Origin: an uncultured Aquimarina sp.
GTDB lineage: Bacteria; Bacteroidota; Bacteroidia; Flavobacteriales; Flavobacteriaceae
Direction: 5' to 3'
Length of the DNA stretch: 64,000 bases
NCBI GenBank assembly: GCA_947496355.1
Contig: CANMCO010000008.1
Span: 1 to 64,000, forward strand
Positions within the stretch are counted from its first letter, which is position 1. Each line of letters starts with the position of its first letter. The translations under genes and the position numbers were made by a program. The notes beneath the pieces are model-generated. The model saw only the letters and a program-made list of their open reading frames with translations, was not told where the DNA came from and did not search any database. Shown in pieces: positions 34,845-42,603 of this stretch.

Positions 34845-35927
34845 ATGTTGATGTCTAGAATTATACAATTTTTCACGTTATTTTGTTTGTGCCAAGTACT
34901 ACACGCACAGGTAAACCCTAAATTTTACGGAGTAAAATCCCATTTAGGCTTCATCATAGCTCACACACCAGATTTAAAACCTATATCACAGACCAATCCT
35001 TATGGAATACAAATAGAAATGAGCAAATTACGAACCAGTAATGAAGCTTGGAAAACTTGTTTTTGTTATGGGCGAACCGGTTTTGCATTTACTTATTTTA
35101 ATTATGCCAACCCTAGTGTACTAGGTAGTTCTTATAACCTCATTTATTTTGTAGAGCCCTACTTTACTTATCAAGGGCCTTTTAAGTTTTCTCTAAGAGG
35201 ATCTATAGGTGCCACCTATCTAGATACTATATTTGATGAAGTTTCAAATCCCGATAACGTACTGTTTAGTACTAAATTTAGTTTTTACCTTGCTTTATCC
35301 CTCAATCTTAATTATCACTTCAACGACAAATATGCTATAAATCTGTCTGCGAATTACAACCATATTTCTAATGGAGGTCAAAAACAACCCAATAAAGGCA
35401 TGAATTTTCCGACCTTTTCTATTGGGGTTGATCGAATTATTAATAATACTAAATTAACACCTAAGCCGGATGAGCTAAAAAAATACAGTCGGTCGTGGAG
35501 TTACTATTTTGGATCGTTTGCCAGTTTAAGATCTGCAGATCGAGAAGCCGAATCGACCAACCATCCTTTGATAGGAGCTTTTGGAGGTGCTTTGAAACCG
35601 CTATCAGGAATCAATGGTTTTAATGTAGGAGCAGAATTATGGTATGATTGGTCAGATCGCAAACAAGTACAACAAAGAGAACTAAATGAATCCTCTTTTT
35701 CTTCTGCTATTACCGCTGGTCATCATTTTTTGATAGGCGACTTTTACTTCCTACAACAGTTTGGGATGTATATCACTCGTCCAAAAAACATACAAGAAAA
35801 CTGGCTATATCAAAGATATTCTTTCTGGTATCGTATTACCAATCGCTGGACAATAGGAGCTTCACTAATTGCTTATGGAAGGGCTGCCGATCATATGGAT
35901 GGTCGATTAATCTATGTAATCCGATAA
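34845..35927 (+). CDS. PagL-like acyloxyacyl hydrolase (lipid A deacylase), outer membrane
   Basis: A 360-residue protein with signal peptide ('VLHAQ'). The N-terminal half is a barrel with the PagL catalytic pair H173 and S175 in 'NYNHISNGGQKQPNKGMNFP', where a lipid A 3-O-deacylase has His-x-Ser-Asn. The C-terminal half (about 210-360) is further barrel-like sequence, making it about twice the length of enterobacterial PagL; this longer form is common in Bacteroidota. Probably remodels lipid A. A terminator follows after 24 bases. Confidence 0.85.
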   Translation: MLMSRIIQFFTLFCLCQVLHAQVNPKFYGVKSHLGFIIAHTPDLKPISQTNPYGIQIEMSKLRTSNEAWKTCFCYGRTGFAFTYFNYANPSVLGSSYNLIYFVEPYFTYQGPFKFSLRGSIGATYLDTIFDEVSNPDNVLFSTKFSFYLALSLNLNYHFNDKYAINLSANYNHISNGGQKQPNKGMNFPTFSIGVDRIINNTKLTPKPDELKKYSRSWSYYFGSFASLRSADREAESTNHPLIGAFGGALKPLSGINGFNVGAELWYDWSDRKQVQQRELNESSFSSAITAGHHFLIGDFYFLQQFGMYITRPKNIQENWLYQRYSFWYRITNRWTIGASLIAYGRAADHMDGRLIYVIR

Positions 35928-35951
35928 AACGCTTGGATTTTTTGTAAAATA

Positions 35952-35981
35952 AAAACGGAGTTGGTAATCCCCCTCCGTTTT
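35952..35981 (+). terminator. Terminator of the deacylase-like gene
   Basis: AAAACGGAG and CTCCGTTTT pair with a 12-nt loop, 24 bases after the stop. Confidence 0.85.
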
Positions 35982-36106
35982 AAAATGGTTTACGTCTCGT
36001 TATTTAAAATACAATTATAACGAAGCTGCTAATATAACTTTTTTATGAAATAATGTAGTGAAATTTCTTTCCAACTATAATATCACCTAAAAAAAACGTC
36101 TGTACG

Positions 36107-36122
36107 CCCTTATAAAACAAGG
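36107..36122. repeat. 16-bp motif CCCTTATAAAACAAGG, copy 1
   Basis: Identical to 37069-37084. The ends CCCTT/AAGG(G) form an imperfect palindrome. It lies 11 bases upstream of the sigma-54-like promoter at 36134-36148. GATACAG follows directly here and after a 10-base insert at the second copy. Confidence 0.55.
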
Positions 36123-36133
36123 GATACAGAGTT

Positions 36134-36148
36134 TGGCACGACAATTGA
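36134..36148 (+). promoter_or_regulatory. Sigma-54-like -24/-12 promoter
   Basis: TGGCACG-ACAA-TTGA matches the RpoN consensus (TGGCACG-N4-TTGCW) except for A in place of C after TTG. It lies 46 bases before the ATG of the 32-codon frame. The imperfect match makes this tentative. Confidence 0.4.
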
Positions 36149-36194
36149 AAATATAATATGAAAAGTTGAACAAATAATTTAAAAATCAAGGCTT

Positions 36195-36293
36195 ATGAAA
36201 ACTTTATACATTAAATTCGGATTAAATCTTCAACCATTTATTAACTTTTTAAAGGAACTTCCTGCTTCATCTAGCTATGCTATCCATAGGTAG
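36195..36293 (+). CDS. Possible 32-residue peptide gene
   Basis: ATG at 36195, 32 codons, TAG at 36291-36293. The peptide begins MKTLYIKFGLNLQPF and ends with 'ELPASSSYAIHR'; amphipathic, no signal peptide, no Cys. Supporting signals: a sigma-54-like promoter upstream, AAGG at 36189-36192 three bases before the ATG, and a strong terminator 21 bases downstream. I do not recognise it. It could instead be a non-coding transcript in which the frame is chance. Confidence 0.4.
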   Translation: MKTLYIKFGLNLQPFINFLKELPASSSYAIHR

Positions 36294-36314
36294 TACGGCT
36301 TCTAGAATAAGCAA

Positions 36315-36356
36315 CAAAACAGTTACCAACGCACTGTAGGTAACTGTTTTGTTTTT
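36315..36356 (+). terminator. Strong intrinsic terminator
   Basis: CAAAACAGTTACC (36315-36327) and GGTAACTGTTTTG (36339-36351) pair perfectly, 11-nt loop, then TTTTT. Oriented for plus-strand transcription. The nearest plus-strand annotated gene upstream already has its own terminator, so it implies a further transcript between 35982 and 36314. Confidence 0.88.
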
Positions 36357-36380
36357 AGTATCGGCTCAAAAAAATGAAGT

Positions 36381-36866
36381 TTAAAACTCGGTATATGTAT
36401 GACTGTCTAATCGTTTCCCAAATTCACAATCTGTAGAAAGTGCTTTTGAATATGCCGTTCTCGTATTCATATCCATAATTAGATACACCTTATCTTTTAT
36501 AAGTATTGTTGTACAATTTTTTTGCCATTGAACAGAAATATCCTTTTTTCTTAGGTTTTTGACAAAACTGTATTGATTTGCAAACGCAATTGGTAAGGGT
36601 TCATCCTTTTTTATTACTTTCTCAGAATCTACATCAAAGGTATCAGGATTCACAACAGTACATAATAATCCTTCAAAATCTATTTCTTCTTTATTATCGC
36701 TTAACATATGTGTCCAGACGGCATATTCATCTTCTTCAATGATCAATGTCCTATTAGATTTTGGATCAGTTTCTGTAAAAAAAATCTTGTTAGATCTACA
36801 CTCAGAGTTTTCTTTGTTTTCCTTGGTAAACAATCCATCTAACATCGATAAAAATAGGGTTCTCAT
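36381..36866 (-). CDS. Hypothetical protein
   Basis: A 161-residue protein without signal peptide or membrane segment. Mixed strands and charged loops ('KSNRTLIIEEDEYAVWTHMLSD', 'FVKNLRKKDISVQWQKN', 'KVYLIMDMNTRTAYSKAL'). I do not recognise the family. ATG at 36866 is the only good start. It stands alone between the mini-gene terminator (other strand) and a 333-base spacer. The pattern of substitutions in hydrophobic positions looks like a real folded protein. Confidence 0.7.
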   Translation of the reverse strand: MRTLFLSMLDGLFTKENKENSECRSNKIFFTETDPKSNRTLIIEEDEYAVWTHMLSDNKEEIDFEGLLCTVVNPDTFDVDSEKVIKKDEPLPIAFANQYSFVKNLRKKDISVQWQKNCTTILIKDKVYLIMDMNTRTAYSKALSTDCEFGKRLDSHTYTEF

Positions 36867-37199
36867 TTGGGGAGTTTTTGGGGCATTATTATTTCTTTAT
36901 TTATGTATGTTAATTATCACATGTACAATAAGTTTAACTTATATATAAGCTTGAAAAAAATCATAAGAAGTGTGTGAGAAGTAGCAAACTTAAGTAATAA
37001 TTCTCAAAGTTGGCTACGGTTTTTACCCATTAATTCATGGGGTGTTTTCCCCTGATAATAGCTCAAAACCCTTATAAAACAAGGAAAAAAATTCGATACA
37101 GGAGGTTTAAAAAAAATGGGGTTTTTGATATTAAATGTAATTTTTATATTTTTTAATTGAAGTTTTATGGGAATTTCACAAAAGTAAAGCTAAAAGAAC
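36867..37199. other. Intergenic region, 333 bp, with second copy of 16-bp motif
   Basis: Spacer between the hypothetical gene and the sigma-factor stop. It holds CCCTTATAAAACAAGG at 37069-37084 (same as 36107-36122) followed by GATACAG at 37095-37101. Otherwise only A/T runs. Confidence 0.5.
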
Positions 37200-38477
37200 C
37201 TAACCTGATACCTTAGCTATTTTGTCCCTAAGAAATTGTTTTTCTTTTTTTGACTGGGTAAGCTCCATAGCTCTTTTAAAACAGGAAACGGCCTTAACGT
37301 ACTCTTCTAATCTTTCATAAATTTCTCCTAGAGTAGCGTGGTATACATAATATTTTTCTAGTAGTTTATTTCCTTTTACCAATTCTAATGTATTTAGAGC
37401 ATCTTTTGGGCCATCTAGTTCTAAAATCACCAAACATCTGTTCAGAAAAACAATTGGATCATAAGCTATATTTAAGAGCGCATCATAATATTTTAAAATC
37501 TCTTGCCAATCGGTTTCTAAATAACTTTTAGCTTTGCAATGCTGGAACGCTATAGCTGCCTCTAAGTGATAATTGGTCAATGTTTCCCCATAAGCAGCAC
37601 TGTTAAGATATTGTTCTCCCGACTGTATTAATGCGGTATTCCATTTTGTTCTATCTTGATTAGATAATAAAATAAGCTCGCCATGATCAGATAATCGACT
37701 ATCTGCACGTGCAGCATGAAAACACATTAGCGCCATTAAAGCAAATACCTCTGGCAGTTGCGTACGTTTCTCTGATAATAGCGATCTGCATAATAACATG
37801 GCTTGCTTTATCAAATCTTTACGAATGAGTTGATCCACATGCGTAGAATTATATCCTTCATTAAACATTAGATAAATAGCACTAAGGACGGTTCCTGTTC
37901 TTGAAGCAATCTGATCTGGTAATGGGATTATTGGACGAATCTTATTTTTTCGAAAATATTCTTTTGTACGATATAAGCGTTTAGAAATAGTGTCTTCACT
38001 TGTAAGAAATGATTTCGCTACTTCTTTGGTACTAAATCCACAAAGCGATTTTAGAATAAAAGTTATTTGATTCTCTTGGCTAATATCGGGATGACAACAA
38101 GCGTACATCATCCCTAGGAAATCATCTTTAATATGATCTTCTTTCCAGTAATCATTCATAGTAGTTTCGAGAGTATAACTCGAAGTAAGTAACTGTTTTT
38201 GAGGGTCTGAAAAATCAATAAGTCGACTATGTTTATTGCGTCTGACAATATCTATTGCTCTATTCTTGGCAGTTCTATAAAGCCAAGCTCTAGGGTTATC
38301 TGGTATCTCTTTAAATTTCCATGTTTCTAAAGCTCTTACTAATGCATCCTGTACAACATCTTCTGCCAGCTCTATATTTTCGGTACCAAATATCTTGATC
38401 AATACAGCAACCATCTTTCCAGACTCTTGTCTAAAAAGATGGTTTAATGTATTGTCTATGTGCTCTCCGTTTTTCAA
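37200..38477 (-). CDS. ECF sigma factor of the YCII-associated (ECF42-like) group
   Basis: A 425-residue sigma factor, much longer than ordinary ECF types. Region 2 has 'IELAEDVVQDALVRALETWKFKEIPDNPRAWLYRTAKNRAIDIVRR'; region 4 has 'GFSTKEVAKSFLTSEDTISKRLYRTKEYF'; the C-terminal 200 residues are TPR-like helices ('LATLGEIYERLEEYVKAVSCFKRAMELT') as in ECF42. These lack an anti-sigma factor and are encoded with YCII/DGPF proteins, as here. The start is TTG at 38477, six bases after the stop of the YCII gene; an in-frame stop excludes a longer form. Confidence 0.92.
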   Translation of the reverse strand: MKNGEHIDNTLNHLFRQESGKMVAVLIKIFGTENIELAEDVVQDALVRALETWKFKEIPDNPRAWLYRTAKNRAIDIVRRNKHSRLIDFSDPQKQLLTSSYTLETTMNDYWKEDHIKDDFLGMMYACCHPDISQENQITFILKSLCGFSTKEVAKSFLTSEDTISKRLYRTKEYFRKNKIRPIIPLPDQIASRTGTVLSAIYLMFNEGYNSTHVDQLIRKDLIKQAMLLCRSLLSEKRTQLPEVFALMALMCFHAARADSRLSDHGELILLSNQDRTKWNTALIQSGEQYLNSAAYGETLTNYHLEAAIAFQHCKAKSYLETDWQEILKYYDALLNIAYDPIVFLNRCLVILELDGPKDALNTLELVKGNKLLEKYYVYHATLGEIYERLEEYVKAVSCFKRAMELTQSKKEKQFLRDKIAKVSG

Positions 38478-38483
38478 AAAGTA

Positions 38484-38843
38484 TTACATTGGACTTATTT
38501 CTCTTACTTCTACAGTACATCCATATTCAAATCCAGGACAATCTTTTGAGATATTTGTTGCTTCTTCTAGTGAATTTGATCTTATTAATAGATATCCACC
38601 AACTAGTTCTTTACCTTCTGCGAGAGGGCGGTCTATTACTTTTTCACCTCTTTCAATAAGTGTTTTACCTTCATTCATTAAAGGTTGACCACCAACAAGT
38701 AAATTTTGCTGAGCAAGATTACCCATCCATTGTTGCCAATGTTCCATGTGCTTTTGCATTTCTTCTGGAGATCGTGTACCAGTATCATCATGTCCTCCTC
38801 TGATTAACAGTAAGAATTCTTTCATTTTTTTAGTTTTTATCAT
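38484..38843 (-). CDS. YCII-related (DGPF) protein
   Basis: A 119-residue YCII-family protein: 'MKEFLLLIRGGHDDTGTRSPEEMQKHMEHWQQWMGNLAQQNLLVGGQPL' is the typical start, followed by 'VIDRPLAEGKELVGGYLLIRSNSLEEATNISKDCPGFEYG'. The conserved His of 'MEHWQQW' may act in catalysis; no reaction is established for this group. Six bases from both the other YCII gene and the sigma-factor gene; paralogue of the upstream neighbour. Confidence 0.93.
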   Translation of the reverse strand: MIKTKKMKEFLLLIRGGHDDTGTRSPEEMQKHMEHWQQWMGNLAQQNLLVGGQPLMNEGKTLIERGEKVIDRPLAEGKELVGGYLLIRSNSLEEATNISKDCPGFEYGCTVEVREISPM

Positions 38844-38849
38844 TATTAA

Positions 38850-39197
38850 TTAACCTTCGGGCCAGATTTCACGCACTTCTACTCCACTACAGTCCCATTG
38901 TAAACCTGGACACCCCTTGGCCATTTCCTTGGCTTCCTCTACTGAATCAGCTTTTACTCTAAGATATCCTCCCACTAACTCTTTTCCTTCTGTAAAAGGG
39001 CGATCTATTATTTTTGCTCCACCATCTATCCAAGTACTTCCATGAGATCGCAATCTTTCTCCGCCTACAAATTTTCCTTTTTTAGCAATCTCACCGATCC
39101 ATTTCTGCCAATGCTGCATGTGTTCTTGTTGTTCTTCGGGAGATTTGGTATTCCATATATCATCTCCTCCTCTGAAAAGAAACATAAATTCTTTCAT
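38850..39197 (-). CDS. YCII-related (DGPF) protein, paralogue
   Basis: A 115-residue protein very similar to the next gene: 'MKEFMFLFRGGDDIWNTKSPEEQQEHMQHWQKWIGEIA' and 'IIDRPFTEGKELVGGYLRVKADSVEEAKEMAKGCPGLQW'. The pair looks like a tandem duplication. First gene of the YCII-YCII-ECF operon, probably under control of the sigma factor itself, as is usual for this group (inference). Confidence 0.93.
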   Translation of the reverse strand: MKEFMFLFRGGDDIWNTKSPEEQQEHMQHWQKWIGEIAKKGKFVGGERLRSHGSTWIDGGAKIIDRPFTEGKELVGGYLRVKADSVEEAKEMAKGCPGLQWDCSGVEVREIWPEG

Positions 39198-39279
39198 ACC
39201 TTTGTCTTTTTTAAAAGGTTAACATATTTTTATACCACTAAGACGAACCTACTTTCAAAATTTGGATAATCATTTAAAA

Positions 39280-39714
39280 TTATCTGTATTCCAAGCTTCC
39301 AAATGCGGCTCCTTTTCCCGTTTGACAATATTGCCGAAGGCTTTCCAAATAACGCCCCCAAGCAAAACTACATATCGCATAAAAATCATCTTGTTCTGTC
39401 CATCCATTGTGTGAAAATCGTACTTGAGTTTTGCCTTCATTCTCATCTAGAGAAAATATAAAAGTATGTCTTTTCCACCTATGTTGACTTGCTGTACATT
39501 CCCAGATAAGCTCCTCAAAAGGCTTTAAATCAACGATTTTCATTTCAGGCCCTATGCTACTTCCAAAGTTAAACTGAATTGTGTCATTCAATCCATCTCC
39601 TCCTTTTGTTTGCGTTGTCCACCAATTTGATAATCCTTCTATTGTAGAAATGGCTTCAAATACTTTTTCTTTTGGAGCATCGATATGAAAAAGATGTTTG
39701 ATTGAATATTTCAT
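39280..39714 (-). CDS. SRPBCC/AHSA1-family protein
   Basis: A 144-residue AHSA1-type START fold: 'IKHLFHIDAPKEKVFEAISTIEGLSNWWTTQTKGGDGLNDTIQFNF', then 'LIWECTASQHRWKRHTFIFSLDENEGKTQVRFSHNGW' and the C-terminal helix 'FAWGRYLESLRQYCQTG'. It lies 82 bases upstream of the YCII-ECF operon; ECF42-type loci often include such proteins, so co-regulation is likely. Confidence 0.88.
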   Translation of the reverse strand: MKYSIKHLFHIDAPKEKVFEAISTIEGLSNWWTTQTKGGDGLNDTIQFNFGSSIGPEMKIVDLKPFEELIWECTASQHRWKRHTFIFSLDENEGKTQVRFSHNGWTEQDDFYAICSFAWGRYLESLRQYCQTGKGAAFGSLEYR

Positions 39715-39968
39715 ACTATATTATTTTTTGATTCCACTCTATGACGAAATAATATGTAAGATTAGGACAGCATTGTATAAATTTAAAATAAAAATTCCGA
39801 CATAAAATGCCGGAATCAAAGTTATCTATCATTAGAACTTCCTAAAAAATAGATAAAGTCACATGAAATAAGGTATCTATTAATTTATCTATGTATTGCC
39901 AAATATCTTTTTTTTACTGACCATTTATCTTAAGCATATTTGTAGTTAAGTAAGATTTTCTTAAAACT

Positions 39969-40394
39969 TTACTTTTTTGCTATATCTTTAGTTTTCTTAT
40001 AGAAAATTTTGCTCACCACTTTCCACTCTCCGTCAATTTTTAACAGATTCATATAATCGATAAATGTAAAAGTTGGATACTCTATTTCTAATTTAGCATT
40101 TGCCGCATGACCAGTAATATTAATATAATCAATTTTAGTTTTTCGATTATTTTTAGGCCCAGGTTTTATTGCTTTTTTAAAAAACTCTAATGCGTTGACT
40201 TCTTTATAACCATCTCTAATATATCGCATTGTCGCAGTTTCATGAAAAGCTTTTTTAAGAGTTTCAAAATCATTATTTGTACCTCCATCCAAATAATAAT
40301 TAACTGTTTTTTCAACCATTGCATAATCAGATTCTTGAGCATTTACCGAAGTAGTAAAGGTCAATAATAATAGTATTGTTAAAAGTGATTTCAT
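39969..40394 (-). CDS. Secreted SnoaL/NTF2-like protein (lumazine-binding-like)
   Basis: A 141-residue protein with signal peptide ('SVNAQ'), then an NTF2-like cone fold of the putative lumazine-binding subgroup: 'VEKTVNYYLDGGTNNDFETLKKAFHETATMRYIRDGYKEV', 'ALEFFKKAIKPG' and the C-terminal 'FTFIDYMNLLKIDGEWKVVSKIFYKK'. Ligand and activity unknown. Separated by 33 bases from a second NTF2-like gene with a lipobox; probably one transcript. Confidence 0.85.
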   Translation of the reverse strand: MKSLLTILLLLTFTTSVNAQESDYAMVEKTVNYYLDGGTNNDFETLKKAFHETATMRYIRDGYKEVNALEFFKKAIKPGPKNNRKTKIDYINITGHAANAKLEIEYPTFTFIDYMNLLKIDGEWKVVSKIFYKKTKDIAKK

Positions 40395-40427
40395 TTGATG
40401 ATTTTTATATTAAACATTGATTAGATT

Positions 40428-40856
40428 TTATCTGAATAAATCTTTAGATTGCACTACGTCTACCCTACTTACTTTTCCGTTGTCAAACGTGAATATTTCC
40501 AAAATATCCCTACCTTCTCCATCAGTATCATTCAACCACACCTTATCATGCATAATTACTTTATTGTCTATTTCCAATAGATATTGTATTTCTGAGTATA
40601 CCTGTGGATATTTTCTAAAATGATTTGCTCTGTTTATTTGTAGTTCCTTTTTACCATTGACTTTGGGTTCTGACTCTAGATAAACAACAACATTATCTGC
40701 GAAGTTTTTCACATACTCTTCCGCATCTTTATCGTTAACTGCCTGAATCATTTCTTTAATGATCTGGCTTTGCTTACCATCGCTAAGCTTCTGGTTTTCT
40801 GAAACACAACTAGCTATCAAGATGATTGTAAACAGAAAATAAATTACTTTGTTCAT
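40428..40856 (-). CDS. NTF2-like (SnoaL) lipoprotein
   Basis: A 142-residue lipoprotein (lipobox IASC, Cys17). The fold is SnoaL-like: 'IIKEMIQAVNDKDAEEYVKNFADNVVVYLESEPKVNGKKEL', then 'VIMHDKVWLNDTDGEGRDILEIFTFDNGKVSRVDVVQ'. Likely a ligand-binding or polar-enzyme scaffold in the periplasm or at the surface. First of two NTF2-like genes in tandem, differing by lipid anchor versus cleaved signal. Confidence 0.85.
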   Translation of the reverse strand: MNKVIYFLFTIILIASCVSENQKLSDGKQSQIIKEMIQAVNDKDAEEYVKNFADNVVVYLESEPKVNGKKELQINRANHFRKYPQVYSEIQYLLEIDNKVIMHDKVWLNDTDGEGRDILEIFTFDNGKVSRVDVVQSKDLFR

Positions 40857-41064
40857 ATACCAATATATTTTAGAATTAGAAAGCCAAAGGACAATATGAT
40901 CGTCCTAAATTAGAAAAAGATTTTTGTTCCTATTCATAAAAAAAACTTAATCATTTCCCATTTTGACGTTTAATTTTTATAAAAAAACAGTAGTGGGTAG
41001 GGTAATTTTATTTTAAAACGTTTTACTATAAAAACACCCATAACTTATCTATAACGTAAATGGT

Positions 41065-41100
41065 AAAGGGGAGCACTATCATATTGTGTTCCCTTTTTTT
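41065..41100. terminator. Possible terminator
   Basis: AAAGGG and CCCTTT with extra internal pairs (GCAC/GTGT), followed on the plus strand by a T-run. It lies 32 bases past the stop of the DUF1203-like gene (minus strand), but the T-run fits plus-strand transcription better. Confidence 0.5.
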
Positions 41101-41131
41101 GCGCTTCATATTCATTTGTCAGGCTTCTATT

Positions 41132-41597
41132 TCAGATACGCTCTATTCTACATATATAGCATCCTGCTTCAGAATTTCTGGCATGCATAAACGAAATATC
41201 TTTATGTTCAGAAAATATCTTTGGGATCGTAAGATCAACATCATGATCACCAACCATTTTAGTAAATACCATTTTTTGATCTTCACTATACCCAATTAAT
41301 GATAACGGAAAATTTTGTTTATCTGCCTTGATCTCTGGCGGAAACTTATAAATATTTTTATAAGGTTCTACTGCTTGCTTATGAATAAAAATAGGGCCTG
41401 ATTGATTGAATGCATTGTCAATCTCAAAAGGGCTATGACTTATAAGAATCCTTTTCAAAAGGTTTTAAAGATACTCTACATGGCCCTCTACCTGTGGCCA
41501 CCTGCTCTACAATTTTGTTTCCGAAGTCATCGATTTCGGTTTCACGTATTCTTGATGCATATTGAGCTTCTAATGGAATAATTTTAAACTTATTCAT
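41132..41597 (-). pseudogene. DUF1203-family gene split by a -1 frameshift
   Basis: The N-terminal frame (from ATG 41597: 'MNKFKIIPLEAQYASRIRETE' region to 'GRGPCRVSLKPFEK') stops at 41433. The C-terminal frame begins 'KRILISHSPFEIDN', continues 'GPIFIHKQAVEPY' and ends at 41132. Together they form one DUF1203-type protein of about 155 residues. Adding one A to the run AAAA (minus strand, 41452-41455) restores the frame as 'KPFEKRILISHSPFE'. The flanking code shows no other damage, so it is a recent mutation or a sequence error. Programmed shifting is less likely. Confidence 0.8.
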
Positions 41598-41664
41598 TTT
41601 TATATCTTTTGATGTTTGATATAAAGATCCCTTTTCCACTAAAGATTTACCACCCAATTCTTGC

Positions 41665-42510
41665 TTAATTTTGATCATTTTTTGCTGCTTCCCAACCAAT
41701 CATTGCCGTTTTACGAGTACTCCCCCAATGATATTGGCCAAAATCACCTGTAGATTGAATCACTCTATGACAAGGGATTAAAAATGCAACAGGATTATTA
41801 CCGATTGCAGTCCCCACTGCTCGTGATGCCTTGGGCTTATCCATCTGTTTTGCAATGGTTCCGTATGTTGTTAGTCCTCCTTTTGGAATCTTAAGCAAGG
41901 TATCCCAGACTTTCAGCTGAAAATCTGTGCCTTTAAGATGTAATTTCACTTGGTCCAACTCATTCCAATCTCTTGTAAAAATAAACAGTGCATTTTGTTG
42001 TATTCTATCTACAACTTGGTTGAATTGAGCATTTGGGAAACGATTCAACAATACTATAAATGCATTTTTTTCATTATCTACAAATCCCATATGACAGATG
42101 CCTTTTGCGGTAGAAGCAACCAAAATTTTTCCAAATGGACTTTCTGCATAACTATAATTGATCAACAAATTTTGTCCTCCTTTTTTGTATTCTCCAGGTG
42201 TCATTCCCTCAATTTTCACAAAAAGGTCATGAAGTCTTCCAGTACCTGAAAGTCCAGTTTCATAGGTTGCATCAAATAAGGTTTTTCCTTGATTTTTAAG
42301 AATTTTCTTTGCGTATTCTACACTAGTGTATTGCAAAAATTTCTTAGGGCTAACACCCACCCAATTTGTAAAAAGTCGTTGAAAATGAAATGGGCTTATA
42401 TGCACCTTCTCTGCAACCTCATCAAGACTTGGTTGATTCTTAAAATTTTGTTGGATATATTCTATTGCTTCTGCAATACGGTTATATTGAATTTTGCTTT
42501 GCTCGTTCAT
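41665..42510 (-). CDS. Ada-type protein: AraC HTH fused to O6-methylguanine-DNA methyltransferase
   Basis: A 281-residue protein. Residues 10-108 are an AraC-type double helix-turn-helix ('AIEYIQQNFKNQPSLDEVAEKVHISPFHFQRLFTNWVGVSPKKFL'); residues 120-281 are the methyltransferase with acceptor Cys247 in 'NPVAFLIPCHRVIQSTGDFGQY'. The N-terminal zinc/phosphotriester-sensing Cys domain of E. coli Ada is absent. It repairs alkylated guanine and probably regulates repair genes. The stop lies 67 bases ahead of the DUF1203 start. Confidence 0.94.
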   Translation of the reverse strand: MNEQSKIQYNRIAEAIEYIQQNFKNQPSLDEVAEKVHISPFHFQRLFTNWVGVSPKKFLQYTSVEYAKKILKNQGKTLFDATYETGLSGTGRLHDLFVKIEGMTPGEYKKGGQNLLINYSYAESPFGKILVASTAKGICHMGFVDNEKNAFIVLLNRFPNAQFNQVVDRIQQNALFIFTRDWNELDQVKLHLKGTDFQLKVWDTLLKIPKGGLTTYGTIAKQMDKPKASRAVGTAIGNNPVAFLIPCHRVIQSTGDFGQYHWGSTRKTAMIGWEAAKNDQN

Positions 42511-42603
42511 TTTTATAATACTTTAAGAAATTTAAAAGTATTTGAATTTGATCAGTTAAAAAACCCAGAACTTGCTTGATACAACTTTTATTTAGTTTAA
42601 AAC

